Part shown: positions 16,448 to 25,720 of the stretch, one piece after another | How the letters are laid out: each line of letters opens with the position of its first letter | Numbering within the stretch: position 1 is the first letter of the stretch | NCBI RefSeq assembly: GCF_014190805.1 | Contig: NZ_JACHVQ010000001.1 | Span: 1,302,001-1,366,000 of the forward strand | Reading direction: 5' to 3' | Length of the DNA: 64,000 nt | From: Flexivirga oryzae | GTDB taxonomy: Bacteria > Actinomycetota > Actinomycetes > Actinomycetales > Dermatophilaceae | Notes under the pieces: model-generated | Seen by the model: only the letters and a program-made list of their open reading frames with translations | What the model was told of the DNA's origin: nothing | Database searches by the model: none | Translations under genes and position numbers: made by a program

Positions 16448-17869
16448 ATGAGTGAGCCACTGGTTGCCGGAGTCGACAGCTCGACCCAGTCGTGCAAGAT
16501 CGTCGTCTGCGAGGCCGCGACCGGCCGCGTCGTACGGCAGGCGAGGGCGAGTCATCCGGACGGGACGCAGGTCTCCGCGGCCGCCTGGTGGACCGCCTTC
16601 GAGTCGGCCCGCTCCGGCGGCCTGCTGGACGGTGTCAGCGCGATCGCCGTCGGTGGTCAGCAGCACGGCATGGTCACCCTGGACGCGGCCGGTGAGCTGG
16701 TCCGCGATGCCATGCTCTGGAACGACACGAGCTCGGCCCCGCAGGCGGCCCGGTTGATCGACGAGTTCGGCGGGCCACCAGCCTGGGTCGAGGCGGTCGA
16801 CCTGGTGCCGGTGGCCAGTTTCACCGGCACCAAACTGCGCTGGCTGGTCGACAACGAGCCGGACAATGCTGCGCGGACCGAGACGGTGGTGCTGCCACAT
16901 GACTGGCTGACCGGGCGGATCCTGGCTGACGGCAACGGGTTCGAGGGATGGACGACCGATCGCGGTGACGCGTCGGGCACGGCCTACTGGTCTCCGGTGA
17001 CGGAGGAGTACCGTCGCGACCTGGTCCGGTTGGCCTTCGGCCGGGATGTCGGGTTGCCGCGGGTCCTCGGCCCCGCGGAGGCGGCCGGGCGCACAGCGGC
17101 CGGCATGCTCGTCGCCGCGGGCACCGGCGACAACGCTGCGGCAGCACTGGGATTGGCGATCGAGCCCGGCGACGTCGTGGTCTCACTCGGCACCAGCGGG
17201 GCGGTCTTCGCCGTGCACGACCGGGCGGTCGGAGACGTCAGCGGTGCGGTGGCGGGTTTCGCCGACGCCACGGGACGTCATCTGCCACTGCTCGCGACGC
17301 TCAACGCGGCGCGGGTGTTGGTGGCTGCGGCCGCGACGCTGGACGTCGATCTCCAGGGGTTGGACGCGCTGGCGGCGCAGGCGCCGATCGGGGCCGGCGG
17401 ACTGACGCTGCTGCCCTTCCTCGACGGTGAGCGCTCGCCCAACCTGCCCACCGCACGCGGCACGCTCGCCGGCATCACCCGGGCGAACTCCACTCCCGCG
17501 CATCTGGCCCGCGCCTACGTCGAGGGCATGTTGTGCAACCTCAAGGGCTGCATCGATGCGTTGTCCCGCAACGGGATCCACGCGCGTCGAGTGCTGCTGA
17601 TCGGTGGCGCCGCCGCCGCGCAGACGGTCCGTGCTGCGGCATCGGACATCTTCGGTGTCCCGGTGCTCGTGCCGGAGCCGGGGGAGTATGTCGCCCTCGG
17701 CGCCGCGCGGCAGGCCGCCTGGGCGCTGTCCGGGGCCGACACGCCCCCGGACTGGAGTGTGCCCGTGGCCGCGACGGTCGAGCCGTCCGATCCGGCCGCC
17801 GGTGCGCTCGCAGCGCAGCGTTATCGCGAGGTGCTCGGCGCGACGCACCCGGGAGCGCCTGTCGGCTGA
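16448..17869 (+). CDS. xylB: Xylulokinase
   Basis: FGGY-family kinase that phosphorylates D-xylulose for entry to the pentose phosphate pathway. The 473 residues begin with the phosphate-1 loop AGVDSSTQSCKIVV, followed by GGQQHGMV at about 77, the second ATP-domain motif VSLGTSGAVFAV, and LLIGGAAAAQTVRAA near the C-terminus. It is transcribed alone, divergent from efeU with an 81-base gap beyond the iron box. It could complete catabolism of a polyol oxidised by the dehydrogenase at 9343, but it is not in that operon. Confidence 0.93.
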   Translation: MSEPLVAGVDSSTQSCKIVVCEAATGRVVRQARASHPDGTQVSAAAWWTAFESARSGGLLDGVSAIAVGGQQHGMVTLDAAGELVRDAMLWNDTSSAPQAARLIDEFGGPPAWVEAVDLVPVASFTGTKLRWLVDNEPDNAARTETVVLPHDWLTGRILADGNGFEGWTTDRGDASGTAYWSPVTEEYRRDLVRLAFGRDVGLPRVLGPAEAAGRTAAGMLVAAGTGDNAAAALGLAIEPGDVVVSLGTSGAVFAVHDRAVGDVSGAVAGFADATGRHLPLLATLNAARVLVAAAATLDVDLQGLDALAAQAPIGAGGLTLLPFLDGERSPNLPTARGTLAGITRANSTPAHLARAYVEGMLCNLKGCIDALSRNGIHARRVLLIGGAAAAQTVRAAASDIFGVPVLVPEPGEYVALGAARQAAWALSGADTPPDWSVPVAATVEPSDPAAGALAAQRYREVLGATHPGAPVG

Positions 17870-17895
17870 GGACCGACGCCCCCGGAAAATGTCGG

Positions 17896-17944
17896 GAGCC
17901 GGCCGATTCGACTCCCTGGTAACAGGATTCGAACGGGCCGGCTC
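17896..17944. terminator. Hairpin after xylB
   Basis: A 9-bp stem, GAGCCGGCC (17896-17904) with GGCCGGCTC (17936-17944). Between the arms, further pairing (ATTCGA region and CCTG-GTAA-CAGG) extends the structure. It separates xylB from the converging small ORF and could serve both. Confidence 0.65.
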
Positions 17945-17959
17945 GTCGCGTGGTTGTTG

Positions 17960-18133
17960 TCAGTCCTCGCCGCGCTCGTATGCGAGCTGTTCGGCGTAGG
18001 GTCGCATGCGGGGGAGTTCCCGCCAGCGTCCTGACGTCGCCTGTGCGTTGCTACGGGTCACGGTGTCGCGGTGCACCTGGTCGAGCAGTCGTGACGTTGT
18101 GCGTCGTACGACCGGTGAGGTGTGTGGTGGCAT
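17960..18133 (-). CDS. Small hypothetical protein, 57 residues
   Basis: The ATG at 18133 has AAAGGA about 8 bases upstream, and the frame runs 57 codons to TGA. The protein is basic in the first two thirds (VVRRTTSRLLDQVHRDTVTR) and ends LPRMRPYAEQLAYERGED. No membrane segment or signal is seen. The position between two terminator-like elements, the ribosome binding site and the absence of competing genes support it. The function is unknown; conservation in relatives would settle whether it is real. Confidence 0.55.
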   Translation of the reverse strand: MPPHTSPVVRRTTSRLLDQVHRDTVTRSNAQATSGRWRELPRMRPYAEQLAYERGED

Positions 18134-18393
18134 CCGGATGTCCTTTCACTGGCTGGCTCCTCGGACACAAGGGTTAACGGAGGGTTACTCCGGATAATTC
18201 CCGATGCGACCAGCTTCTTCGAAAAATCTTCGGCAGCGATGTGCGGCGGCTCCGGATGTGCTGGGAGTCACAACCGAATTCCCGCGCCCGGGGCATAAAT
18301 CGGTCGCTCGGCGAACTTCGATATGGAAGTATTGAAGACGGTCCTTCGTGGATCGCCCAAGCATTTCCGACACCTCGAAGGAGTGACACCCGC
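18134..18393. other. Divergent promoter region between the small ORF and the MFS gene
   Basis: A 260-base gap of lower GC than its surroundings. It has a short inverted repeat CTTC-GATATG-GAAG at about 18317, followed by a further GTATTGAAG, about 65 bases upstream of the MFS start, possibly an operator. I see no clear -35/-10 pair that can be defended. Confidence 0.4.
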
Positions 18394-19587
18394 ATGTCCC
18401 TGCGTCCCTACCGGCACGTCCTGAACATCACCGACGCGAGACGGGTGCTGTTCCTCGGTTTCCTGCTGCGGATCCCGATCTTCTCGGCGGGCGTCGTCCT
18501 CACCCTGCACGTGGTGCAGTCGCTCGGCCGGTCCTACTCGGAGGCCGGTCTGGTGGCCGCCGGGTCCACCATCGCCATCGCGGTGTCGGGCCCGTGGCGC
18601 GGACGGTTGCTCGACCGGCTGGGCCTGCGCCGCGTCGTGCTTCCCTCGCTCGTGATCAACGCGGTCTGCTGGGCCGTCGCGCCCTTCGTCGGCTACTGGT
18701 TGCTGCTCGTACTCGCAACGATCGCAGGGCTTTTCGTCGTACCCACGTTTTCCATCATCCGGCAGGGTGTCATTGCCGCGGTGCCCGAGAAGGACCGCCG
18801 CACCGGGCTGTCCCTCGACGGGATGAGTGTCGAGTTGTCCTTCATGATCGGACCCGTCGTCGCGGTCTGGCTGGCGACGGTCTTCGACACGCGGCTGGTG
18901 CTCTTCGGCCTGCAGATGCTCGGGGTGCTCGTCGGTCTGGTCCTGTATGTCGTCAACCCGCCGTTGCGCTCTGCCGACCCGGAGACCGACGCGGCCGGGC
19001 AGGTCGTCCCGCGCCGGGCCTGGTTCCGTGCGGGCTTCCTCGCGATCTGCGCGGCCGCGGCCGCGTCGACGATCGTGCTCGGTGGCAGCGACGTCGCCAT
19101 CGTCGCCGCGATGCGTGACTTCGACGCCGTGAGCTCGATGGGGATCGTGCTCATTCCGTGGGGAGCCGGCTCGTTGATCGGCGGGCTGATCTACGGTGCC
19201 TTGTCCCGTCCGGTGCAGCCGTTCCTCCTGCTGCTCGGGCTGGCGGTCGTCACGGCGCCGATGGCGTTCGCGGTCGGGACCTGGTCCCTGGCGTTCCTCG
19301 CGCTGCTGTCCGGCCTGTTCTGTGCGCCGACGATCACCTCGACCGTTGATGCGGTGAGCCGGGTGGTCCCGTCGGTGGCCAGGGGTGAGGCGCTGGGTTG
19401 GCACGGCTCGTTCATGACGGCCGGGTCTGCGCTCGGGGCGCCGGTCGCCGGTGCGGCCATCGACATCTGGGGCTTCGGCGGCGGATTCCTGCTCGTGTCG
19501 GGTGTCGGTGCGGCCGTGGCGCTCGCCGGGTATGCCGCACTCCAGGTGCACCGCGGACGTGTTGCACAGCACGCGCTCGCGGCCTGA
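18394..19587 (+). CDS. MFS transporter
   Basis: A 397-residue permease with about 12 hydrophobic segments in two halves. The loop between helices 2 and 3 reads GRLLDRLGLRRVVL, a version of the GxxxDRxGRR motif A of major facilitator transporters. The centre of the protein has a short charged linker (PLRSADPETDAAGQVVPRRAW). The ATG follows GAAGGAG at good spacing; the frame is open further upstream without coding features. The substrate cannot be read from the sequence. It is followed by the asparaginase gene after 59 bases, without evident coupling. Confidence 0.9.
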   Translation: MSLRPYRHVLNITDARRVLFLGFLLRIPIFSAGVVLTLHVVQSLGRSYSEAGLVAAGSTIAIAVSGPWRGRLLDRLGLRRVVLPSLVINAVCWAVAPFVGYWLLLVLATIAGLFVVPTFSIIRQGVIAAVPEKDRRTGLSLDGMSVELSFMIGPVVAVWLATVFDTRLVLFGLQMLGVLVGLVLYVVNPPLRSADPETDAAGQVVPRRAWFRAGFLAICAAAAASTIVLGGSDVAIVAAMRDFDAVSSMGIVLIPWGAGSLIGGLIYGALSRPVQPFLLLLGLAVVTAPMAFAVGTWSLAFLALLSGLFCAPTITSTVDAVSRVVPSVARGEALGWHGSFMTAGSALGAPVAGAAIDIWGFGGGFLLVSGVGAAVALAGYAALQVHRGRVAQHALAA

Positions 19588-19646
19588 GGGCACACGCGCG
19601 TCGCGAACCCGAGTACGGGTAGCCCCCGAACCGTAGGGTTGCTGCC

Positions 19647-20627
19647 GTGACTCGACTTGCGGTGTTCTTCCTCGGCGGCACCATCAGCATGACCGGCACC
19701 GACGGCGGCGGTGCCGTGGTCCGGCTCTCGGGCGGTGACCTGCTGCAGGCGCCCGCCATTGCGGGTCTCGGTATCGCGGCCGAGGTGATCGACTTCCGGT
19801 CCGTCGGCAGCTCGCGGCTGACCGTCGCCGACCTCGCGGAGTTGTACGCAGCAGCGGACCGGGCCGTCGTGGACGGTGCGGACGGCGTGGTGGTCGTCCA
19901 GGGCACCGACACCCTGGAGGAGAGTTCCTTCCTCCTCGACCTGTGGTGGGCCCGGGACGAGCCCATCGTGTTCACCGGCGCGATGCGCAACCCGGGCCTG
20001 CCCGGCCCCGACGGGCCGGCGAACCTGGTGGCGGCACTGCGCGTCGCCGCCGAACCGGCCTGCGCCGGGCTCGGTGCGCTCGTCGTCATGGACGACGAGG
20101 TGCACGCCGCGCGGTTCGTCGCGAAGCGGCACACCAGCAGCGTCGGTGCGTTCGTGTCCCCGGGCGCGGGGCCGCTCGGTCGCGTCGAGGAGGGTGTGGT
20201 CCGGGTCGTGACGCGGGTGGCGCGGCATACCCCGATCCAACCGCCCACGCGCACCGTCCGTGTGCCGCTCATGGTGACCGTGCTCGACGACGACGGAGGT
20301 CTCTTCGACGCGGTGGCGGACGCGGACGGACTGGTGGTGGCCGCCTTCGGGGTCGGGCACCTGCGCCCGGAGATCGCCGACCGCGCCGCCGCACTCGCTG
20401 CCGATCGCCCGGTCGTGCTCGCCTCCCGCACCGGCGCGGGCACCGTCCACGTCGCCACCTACGGCGGTCCGGGCAACGAGATCGACCTCGTGGCGCGCGG
20501 CCTGCTCCCCGCGGGGAGCCTGGATGCCTACAAGGCCCGATTGTTGCTCGTGGCCCTGCTGGCGTCCGGGCTCTCCGGGGACGACGCCGCGGCGGCGTTC
20601 CGCGACCGTGTCGGTGGTGCCACGTAG
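19647..20627 (+). CDS. L-asparaginase family protein
   Basis: Hydrolyses L-asparagine to aspartate and ammonia. The 326 residues show both catalytic Thr motifs: GGTIS at 10-14 with Thr12, and VVVQGTDTLEESSF with Thr87/Asp88. The third element VHAARFVAKRHTSSVGAF is also typical. No signal peptide precedes the first motif, suggesting a cytoplasmic enzyme. The start is the GTG at 19647. Confidence 0.92.
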   Translation: MTRLAVFFLGGTISMTGTDGGGAVVRLSGGDLLQAPAIAGLGIAAEVIDFRSVGSSRLTVADLAELYAAADRAVVDGADGVVVVQGTDTLEESSFLLDLWWARDEPIVFTGAMRNPGLPGPDGPANLVAALRVAAEPACAGLGALVVMDDEVHAARFVAKRHTSSVGAFVSPGAGPLGRVEEGVVRVVTRVARHTPIQPPTRTVRVPLMVTVLDDDGGLFDAVADADGLVVAAFGVGHLRPEIADRAAALAADRPVVLASRTGAGTVHVATYGGPGNEIDLVARGLLPAGSLDAYKARLLLVALLASGLSGDDAAAAFRDRVGGAT

Positions 20628-20637
20628 AGTCGGCGAG

Positions 20638-21870
20638 GTGAGCTCACCCCCCAGCACCGGATCGTTGTCAGCGGCCCAGGCACGGCGGATCACCCTGGTG
20701 GCGCAAGGTTTTCGCGACACCCGCCATCAGCGGCCGACGATGCGGACGCTGACCCGCACCGTCGAGCGCACCGGCCTGTTGCAGATCGACTCGGTCAACG
20801 TGCTGCAGCGCGCGCACTTCATGCCGCTGTTCTCCCGCATGGGCCCGTATGACGTGGGGCTGCTCGACCGCGCGTCCGGCCGCAGCCCGCGGCGGCTCGT
20901 CGAGTACTGGGCGCACTGCGCGGCATACATGCCGGTGGAGCTGTGGCCGGTCATGGTGCACCGCATGCAGTACCACCGGGGCAGGGGCCACGAATGGTTC
21001 GGCCTGCCCGACGATCCCGGCCTGCCCCGCGCACTGCTCCGCGAGATCGAGCAGGGCGGTCCGGCAACAGCCCGCGACCTTGACGACGGGCTGCCCCGCA
21101 CCCGCGACAACTGGGGCTGGAACTGGTCGAAGACCAAGAAGGCGCTGGAGTTCCTCTTCTTCGCCGGCGAGCTGAGCGTCGCCCGGCGCAACACCGCGTT
21201 CGAGCGGGTCTACGACCTGCCCGAGCGCGTCATCCCCGCCCCGATCCTCGACCAGCCCGAGCCCACTCCGCTCGAGGCGGCCCGTGAGCTGCTGCGGCGC
21301 GCAGCCCGATCCTATGGCGTGGCAACCGAGTTCGACCTGCGCGACTACTTCCGCATGCAGGAGTCCCCGGTCCATCGCGAGCAGGTCGCGACCGCGCTGC
21401 AGTCGCTGGTGGACGACGGTGAGCTGCTGCCGGTCACGGTCGAGGGTTGGCGCCGTCCGGCATACCTGCAACGCAACGTGACCATCCCGCGCAGGGTCGA
21501 CGCGCGCGCACTGCTCAGCCCGTTCGACCCGCTGGTGTGGCACCGGGAGCGCACCGAGGCACTCTTCGACTTCTTCTACCGGATCGAGATCTACGTGCCC
21601 GAGGCCAAGCGGGTGCACGGCTATTACGTGCTGCCGTTCCTGCTGGGTGACCGGATGGCCGCCCGGGTCGACCTGAAGGCCGACCGGCAGGGACGGGTGC
21701 TGCACGTGCTCGGGTCGTATGCCGAGCCGGGTGCCCCTGAGCGCACCGCGCCCGAGCTCGTCGAGTCCTTGCGGGAGCTGGCCGACTGGCTCGGGCTGGA
21801 CGATGTCCGGGTCGCCGGCCGTGGCGACCTCGCGCCCGCGCTCGCGGCGCAGCTGCGCAGAGCGGGCTGA
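20638..21870 (+). CDS. YcaQ/AlkX-type DNA glycosylase family protein (HTH_42)
   Basis: A 410-residue winged-helix protein of the family that includes E. coli YcaQ (AlkX), which unhooks interstrand cross-links, and Streptomyces AlkZ, which protects against azinomycin. The QxD catalytic motif is present as LLQIDSVNV near residue 50, followed by HFMPLFSRMG and the LVEYWAHCAAYMP segment. The C-terminal part has SPFDPLVWHRERTEALFDF. The GTG 20638 start is 10 bases after the asparaginase stop. Whether it acts on cross-links or other alkyl lesions cannot be told by reading. Confidence 0.9.
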   Translation: MSSPPSTGSLSAAQARRITLVAQGFRDTRHQRPTMRTLTRTVERTGLLQIDSVNVLQRAHFMPLFSRMGPYDVGLLDRASGRSPRRLVEYWAHCAAYMPVELWPVMVHRMQYHRGRGHEWFGLPDDPGLPRALLREIEQGGPATARDLDDGLPRTRDNWGWNWSKTKKALEFLFFAGELSVARRNTAFERVYDLPERVIPAPILDQPEPTPLEAARELLRRAARSYGVATEFDLRDYFRMQESPVHREQVATALQSLVDDGELLPVTVEGWRRPAYLQRNVTIPRRVDARALLSPFDPLVWHRERTEALFDFFYRIEIYVPEAKRVHGYYVLPFLLGDRMAARVDLKADRQGRVLHVLGSYAEPGAPERTAPELVESLRELADWLGLDDVRVAGRGDLAPALAAQLRRAG

Positions 21871-21874
21871 CCCG

Positions 21875-22552
21875 TCACCCCCAGTGGTACTCCACCTCGG
21901 GGCGACCGGCTCCGGCATACCGTGAGCGCCGGGTGGCGAGCCCGGTCTCGCAGAGGTATTCGGCGTAACGCCGCGCGGTCACCCGGCTCACCGGCAGCCG
22001 TCCGGCCAGGTCCCGCGCCGACAGGCCGTCGCCGGAGTCGCGGAGCACCGCGCTGACCCGGTCGAGCAGTTGCTCGGACAGCCCCTTGGGCAGTTGCACC
22101 GCCTTCGCCGGACGCAGCGCGCCGAACATCTCGTCGACCTCGGACTGGCTGGCCACCGCCGAGCCGGCGGAGGCGTGCTCGGCGTAGGCCCGGTAGGCCT
22201 CCAGACGGTCCCGCAGCGTCGCGAACGTGAACGGCTTGAGGACGTACTGCACGACGCCCAGCGACACCGCCGACCGCACGACGTCGAGCTCGCGCGCGGA
22301 CGTCACCGCGATGACATCCGCCCGGTGCCGCGCCGACCGCAGCGCACGCAGGATCTCCAGCCCGTGCCGGTCCGGCAGGTTCATGTCCAGCAGCACCACG
22401 TCCACCGGCCGCTCCTGCAGCACCTGGATGGCCTCCTTGCAGGTGCCGACGGTGGCGACCACCCGGAACCCGTCGACGCGTCCGACATACGCGGTGTGTG
22501 CCTCGGCCGCGATCGGCTCGTCCTCGACGACGAGCACCTGCATCTCAGACAT
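21875..22552 (-). CDS. CitB/DcuR-type response regulator
   Basis: A 225-residue response regulator. The receiver domain has the acidic pair E10/D11, the phosphoacceptor Asp56 in LLDMNLPD, and the Lys in YVLKPFTF. The C-terminal part is a helix-turn-helix (LSARDLAGRLPVSRVTARRYAEYL) of the CitB/DcuR/DctR class. Its start overlaps the kinase stop by 8 bases, so the pair is co-translated. The likely target is the divergent dctA. Confidence 0.93.
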   Translation of the reverse strand: MSEMQVLVVEDEPIAAEAHTAYVGRVDGFRVVATVGTCKEAIQVLQERPVDVVLLDMNLPDRHGLEILRALRSARHRADVIAVTSARELDVVRSAVSLGVVQYVLKPFTFATLRDRLEAYRAYAEHASAGSAVASQSEVDEMFGALRPAKAVQLPKGLSEQLLDRVSAVLRDSGDGLSARDLAGRLPVSRVTARRYAEYLCETGLATRRSRYAGAGRPEVEYHWG

Positions 22553-24152
22553 TCGGGTCTCCTCCCGGGACGGGCAGGTGTATGACGAAACGCGTCGGAT
22601 CGTCGCGCACCTCGATGGTGCCGTGCAAGCGGTCCACGGTCTGCGCAACCAGGGCCAGGCCGACCCCGCGTCGTCCGGCGTGCCCGGAGTCCTTGGTCGA
22701 GTACCCGCGGCGGAACGCCTGCTCCACGTCGCCGGACAGGCCCGGTCCGTTGTCGGTGACGGTGAGGGTCGCCCGGCCGCCGGACGCACCGGCGGCGAAG
22801 CTCACGACCCGCTCGCCCGGCAGCTCGCCCACCGCGTCGAAGGCGTTGTCCACCAGGTTGCCGACGACCGTCACCAGGTCCGCCGTCGGCATCGCGTTCT
22901 CCGGCCAGGACGTGTCCGGGTCGATCCGCAGGGTGATGCCACGTTCGCGGGCCTGCGCGGACTTGCCGAGCAGCAGCGCGGTGAGAGCGGGTTCGCCGTC
23001 GACCGCGCCGACCACCCGGTCGGCCAGCCCCTGCGCCTGGTCGAGCTCCTCGGTGGCGAACGACAGGGCCCGGTCGGCGTGGCCGAGCTCGATGAGCGAG
23101 ACGATGGTGTGCAGTCGGTTCGAGGCTTCGTGGGTCTGCGACCTCAGGGCCTCCGCCAGACTGCGGGTCGAGTCGAGCTCCCCTGTCAATGCGACGAGTT
23201 CGGTGCGATCACGCATCGTGACGACATACCCGAGCGATCGCCCGCCCGGCGCGACGACGGCCTTGCTGACCACCAGCGTGCGCCCACCGGCGAGCTGCAG
23301 CTCGTCGTGCCGGACGACGTCGTCGGTCAGCGTCGCGACCATCGGGGTCGGCAGCCCGAGCTCGTCGGCGGGGCGCTCGGTGAAGTCCTCCGGCAGGCCG
23401 AGCAGGCGGACCGCTTCGTCGTTGGCGATGCGGATGCGGCCGGTCAGATCCGTGAGCAGCAGCCCGTCGGTCACCGCGTGCAGGACCGCGTCGTAGTAGT
23501 CGTACATCTCCTGCAGCTCCTGCGCGCGCAACCCCCGGGTCTGCCGGCGGACCCGCCGGGTGACCAGCGCCGTCCCCAGCCCGACCAGCAGGGCCGCCGC
23601 CAGCCCGGCACCCAGCACGGTCGGTAGTTGCTCGGTGACCCGGTGGCTGACGGCCTGCTTGCGGATCCCGACCGAGACGAGCCCGATGACCCTTCCACGG
23701 TCGGTCACCGGGACGACACAACGGCGGGACGGCCCCAGCGTCCCCGTGTAGTCCTCGACGACCTCACCGCCGGCGACCGCCGGGGCGATGTGGCCGACGA
23801 ACTTCTCACCGATGCGCGCCGGGTTGGGATGGCTGTAGCGCGTCCCGGCCGGGCTCATGATGACCACGAAATCGGTGCCGGTGCGTTTGCGGACACCTTC
23901 GGCGAGCGGCTGCAGGGTCTTGGACGGATCGTCGCTGTGCAGCGCCGCGACGACCTGCGGCGTCGCGGCCACCGAGGTGGCGACCGCCAGCACCTGTGCG
24001 GTGGCCCGGCTGGTGCTGTAGCGACGCGCCTGGAGGAACGCCCCGCCCACCCCCGCCGCGATGACCAGCAGTCCGACCACGACCTGCAGCGCGAACGTCT
24101 GCGTCGCGACCGACCACCGGCGCGGCGACCGCACGGGCACTACTCGGCGCAT
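22545..24152 (-). CDS. CitA/DcuS-type sensor histidine kinase
   Basis: A 535-residue membrane kinase. Transmembrane helices at about 18-40 and 177-199 bracket an extracytoplasmic PAS-like sensor with the C4-dicarboxylate/citrate-binding motif RYSHPNPARIG (105-115). A cytoplasmic PAS follows (about 210-310), then a DcuS-type H box (THEASNRLHTIVSLIELG) and an ATPase domain with N box NLVDNAFDAV and DNGPGLSG. The start at 24152 is chosen over 24176 because ACAGGAG lies just upstream. It probably senses extracellular dicarboxylates and controls dctA. Confidence 0.93.
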   Translation of the reverse strand: MRRVVPVRSPRRWSVATQTFALQVVVGLLVIAAGVGGAFLQARRYSTSRATAQVLAVATSVAATPQVVAALHSDDPSKTLQPLAEGVRKRTGTDFVVIMSPAGTRYSHPNPARIGEKFVGHIAPAVAGGEVVEDYTGTLGPSRRCVVPVTDRGRVIGLVSVGIRKQAVSHRVTEQLPTVLGAGLAAALLVGLGTALVTRRVRRQTRGLRAQELQEMYDYYDAVLHAVTDGLLLTDLTGRIRIANDEAVRLLGLPEDFTERPADELGLPTPMVATLTDDVVRHDELQLAGGRTLVVSKAVVAPGGRSLGYVVTMRDRTELVALTGELDSTRSLAEALRSQTHEASNRLHTIVSLIELGHADRALSFATEELDQAQGLADRVVGAVDGEPALTALLLGKSAQARERGITLRIDPDTSWPENAMPTADLVTVVGNLVDNAFDAVGELPGERVVSFAAGASGGRATLTVTDNGPGLSGDVEQAFRRGYSTKDSGHAGRRGVGLALVAQTVDRLHGTIEVRDDPTRFVIHLPVPGGDPNV

Positions 24153-24199
24153 GGTGGCTCCTGTCCGCTGGCGCACACGGTGAACTCAATGAACACAAC

Positions 24200-24220
24200 G
24201 GTGACCTGCGTCACGTCACC
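24200..24220. promoter_or_regulatory. Palindromic element between the kinase gene and dctA
   Basis: GGTGAC and GTCACC flank a centre that itself forms GTGAC-CTGC-GTCAC. It sits 48 bases upstream of the kinase start and 60 upstream of dctA. It is a candidate binding site for the response regulator, inferred from symmetry and position. Confidence 0.5.
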
Positions 24221-24279
24221 GGCCATTGTCGTGGACGTTCCCCACATCCGGCAGGGGACACGAGTCACGGGAGATGACA

Positions 24280-25671
24280 ATGACCTCAACTGTGAAGGGC
24301 ACCGCACCCGACGGCACTCCGTCGCGGCGCAAAGACACCACGCACTACCTGTATGTCGCCGTCGTCGCCGCCATGATCGCCGGCATCGCCGTCGGCATCA
24401 TCTGGCCGGACTTCGGCATCCAGCTGAAATGGCTGGGCACCGGGTTCGTGAACCTGATCAAGATGATGATCTCGCCGATCATCTTCTGCACCATCGTCCT
24501 GGGCATCGGCTCGGTCCGCAAAGCCGCGCAGGTGGGCCGGATCGGCGGCCTCGCGCTCGGCTACTTCCTGGCCATGTCGACGGTGGCGCTGGCCATCGGG
24601 CTGGTCGTCGGCAACGTCATACATCCCGGCTCGGGCCTGCACCTGACCAAGGAGCTGGCGGCGACCGGGCACAGCCAGGTCAGCACCGAGGCCAGCGGCA
24701 CGGTCGACTTCGTGCTCGGCCTGCTCCCGGACACCCTGGTGTCGTCGCTGACGTCCGGATCGGTGCTGCAGACCCTGCTCGTCGCGCTGCTGGTCGGCTT
24801 CGCGCTGCAGAAGCTGGGTCCGGCCGGTGAGCCGATCCTGGCCGGCATCAAGCACTGCGAGCGGCTGGTCTTCAAGCTGATGCAGATGATCATGTATGTC
24901 GCGCCGGTCGGCGCCTTCGGCGCGATGGCGGCGGTCGTCGGCGCCACCGGCTGGAAGGCCCTGCAGGGCCTGGCGGTCGTGATGATCGCGTTCTACATCA
25001 CCTGTGCGATCTTCGTGTTCGGCGTCCTCGGGGCCATCCTGTGGGTGTCCGCCCGGGTGAACGTCTTCTCGCTGTTGCGCTACCTCGCCCGCGAGTTCCT
25101 GCTGATCCTGTCGACGTCGTCCTCGGAGTCGGCGCTGCCGCGGCTGATCGCCAAGATGGAGCACCTGGGCGTCTCCCGTCCGGTGGTCGGCATCACGGTC
25201 CCGACCGGTTACTCCTTCAACCTGGACGGCACCGCGATCTACCTGACGATGGGATCGCTGTTCATCGCCGACGCGTTGGACAAGCCGTTCAGCCTCGGGC
25301 AGCAGATCTCCCTGCTGGTCTTCATGGTGATCGCGTCCAAGGGCGCTGCGGGTGTCACCGGTGCCGGCCTCGCAACCCTCGCCGGTGGCCTGCAGTCGCA
25401 CCGCCCCGACCTGGTCCAGGGGGTCGGGCTGATCGTCGGCATCGACCGGATGATGAGCGAGGCCCGGGCGCTGACCAACTTCGCCGGCAACTCGATCGCC
25501 ACCGTGCTGGTCGGACACTGGACCGGCAACCTGGACAGGCAGCAGCTGACCGCCGTGCTCAGCGGCGCGGCGCCCTTCGACGAGAGCATGCTCGAGGTCG
25601 ACGCACCCGCGGCGGCGGTGGAACCCCCGCCGAGCGCGACAGCACCCGGCGAGCCGGTGCCCGTCGGCTGA
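24280..25671 (+). CDS. dctA: C4-dicarboxylate:cation symporter DctA
   Basis: Sodium- or proton-coupled uptake of succinate, fumarate and malate through the inner membrane (DAACS family). The roughly 463 residues show the family signatures: serine-rich STSSSESALPRL in the first re-entrant loop, GYSFNLDGTAIYLTMG, and DRMMSEARALTNFAGNSIATVLV. A Pro/Ala-rich tail ends the protein. The ATG 24280 is preferred over 24274 because GGGAG would directly abut the earlier codon. It is divergent from the two-component pair that probably regulates it. Confidence 0.94.
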   Translation: MTSTVKGTAPDGTPSRRKDTTHYLYVAVVAAMIAGIAVGIIWPDFGIQLKWLGTGFVNLIKMMISPIIFCTIVLGIGSVRKAAQVGRIGGLALGYFLAMSTVALAIGLVVGNVIHPGSGLHLTKELAATGHSQVSTEASGTVDFVLGLLPDTLVSSLTSGSVLQTLLVALLVGFALQKLGPAGEPILAGIKHCERLVFKLMQMIMYVAPVGAFGAMAAVVGATGWKALQGLAVVMIAFYITCAIFVFGVLGAILWVSARVNVFSLLRYLAREFLLILSTSSSESALPRLIAKMEHLGVSRPVVGITVPTGYSFNLDGTAIYLTMGSLFIADALDKPFSLGQQISLLVFMVIASKGAAGVTGAGLATLAGGLQSHRPDLVQGVGLIVGIDRMMSEARALTNFAGNSIATVLVGHWTGNLDRQQLTAVLSGAAPFDESMLEVDAPAAAVEPPPSATAPGEPVPVG

Positions 25672-25682
25672 CGCCGTAACGG

Positions 25683-25720
25683 CAGTGCCGTCCTCGATTT
25701 CGGCGTCGAGGACGGCACTG
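25683..25720 (+). terminator. Terminator after dctA
   Basis: A perfect 15-bp stem: CAGTGCCGTCCTCGA (25683-25697) with TCGAGGACGGCACTG (25706-25720), 8-base loop, followed by TTACCATT. It is well placed to stop dctA transcription before the infC promoter region. Confidence 0.85.

Noticed and set aside
17896..17944. Possible tRNA on the minus strand because of a GTTCGAATCC T-arm-like word
   Set aside because: No acceptor, D or anticodon arms of proper size can be drawn; the region is explained by a hairpin.
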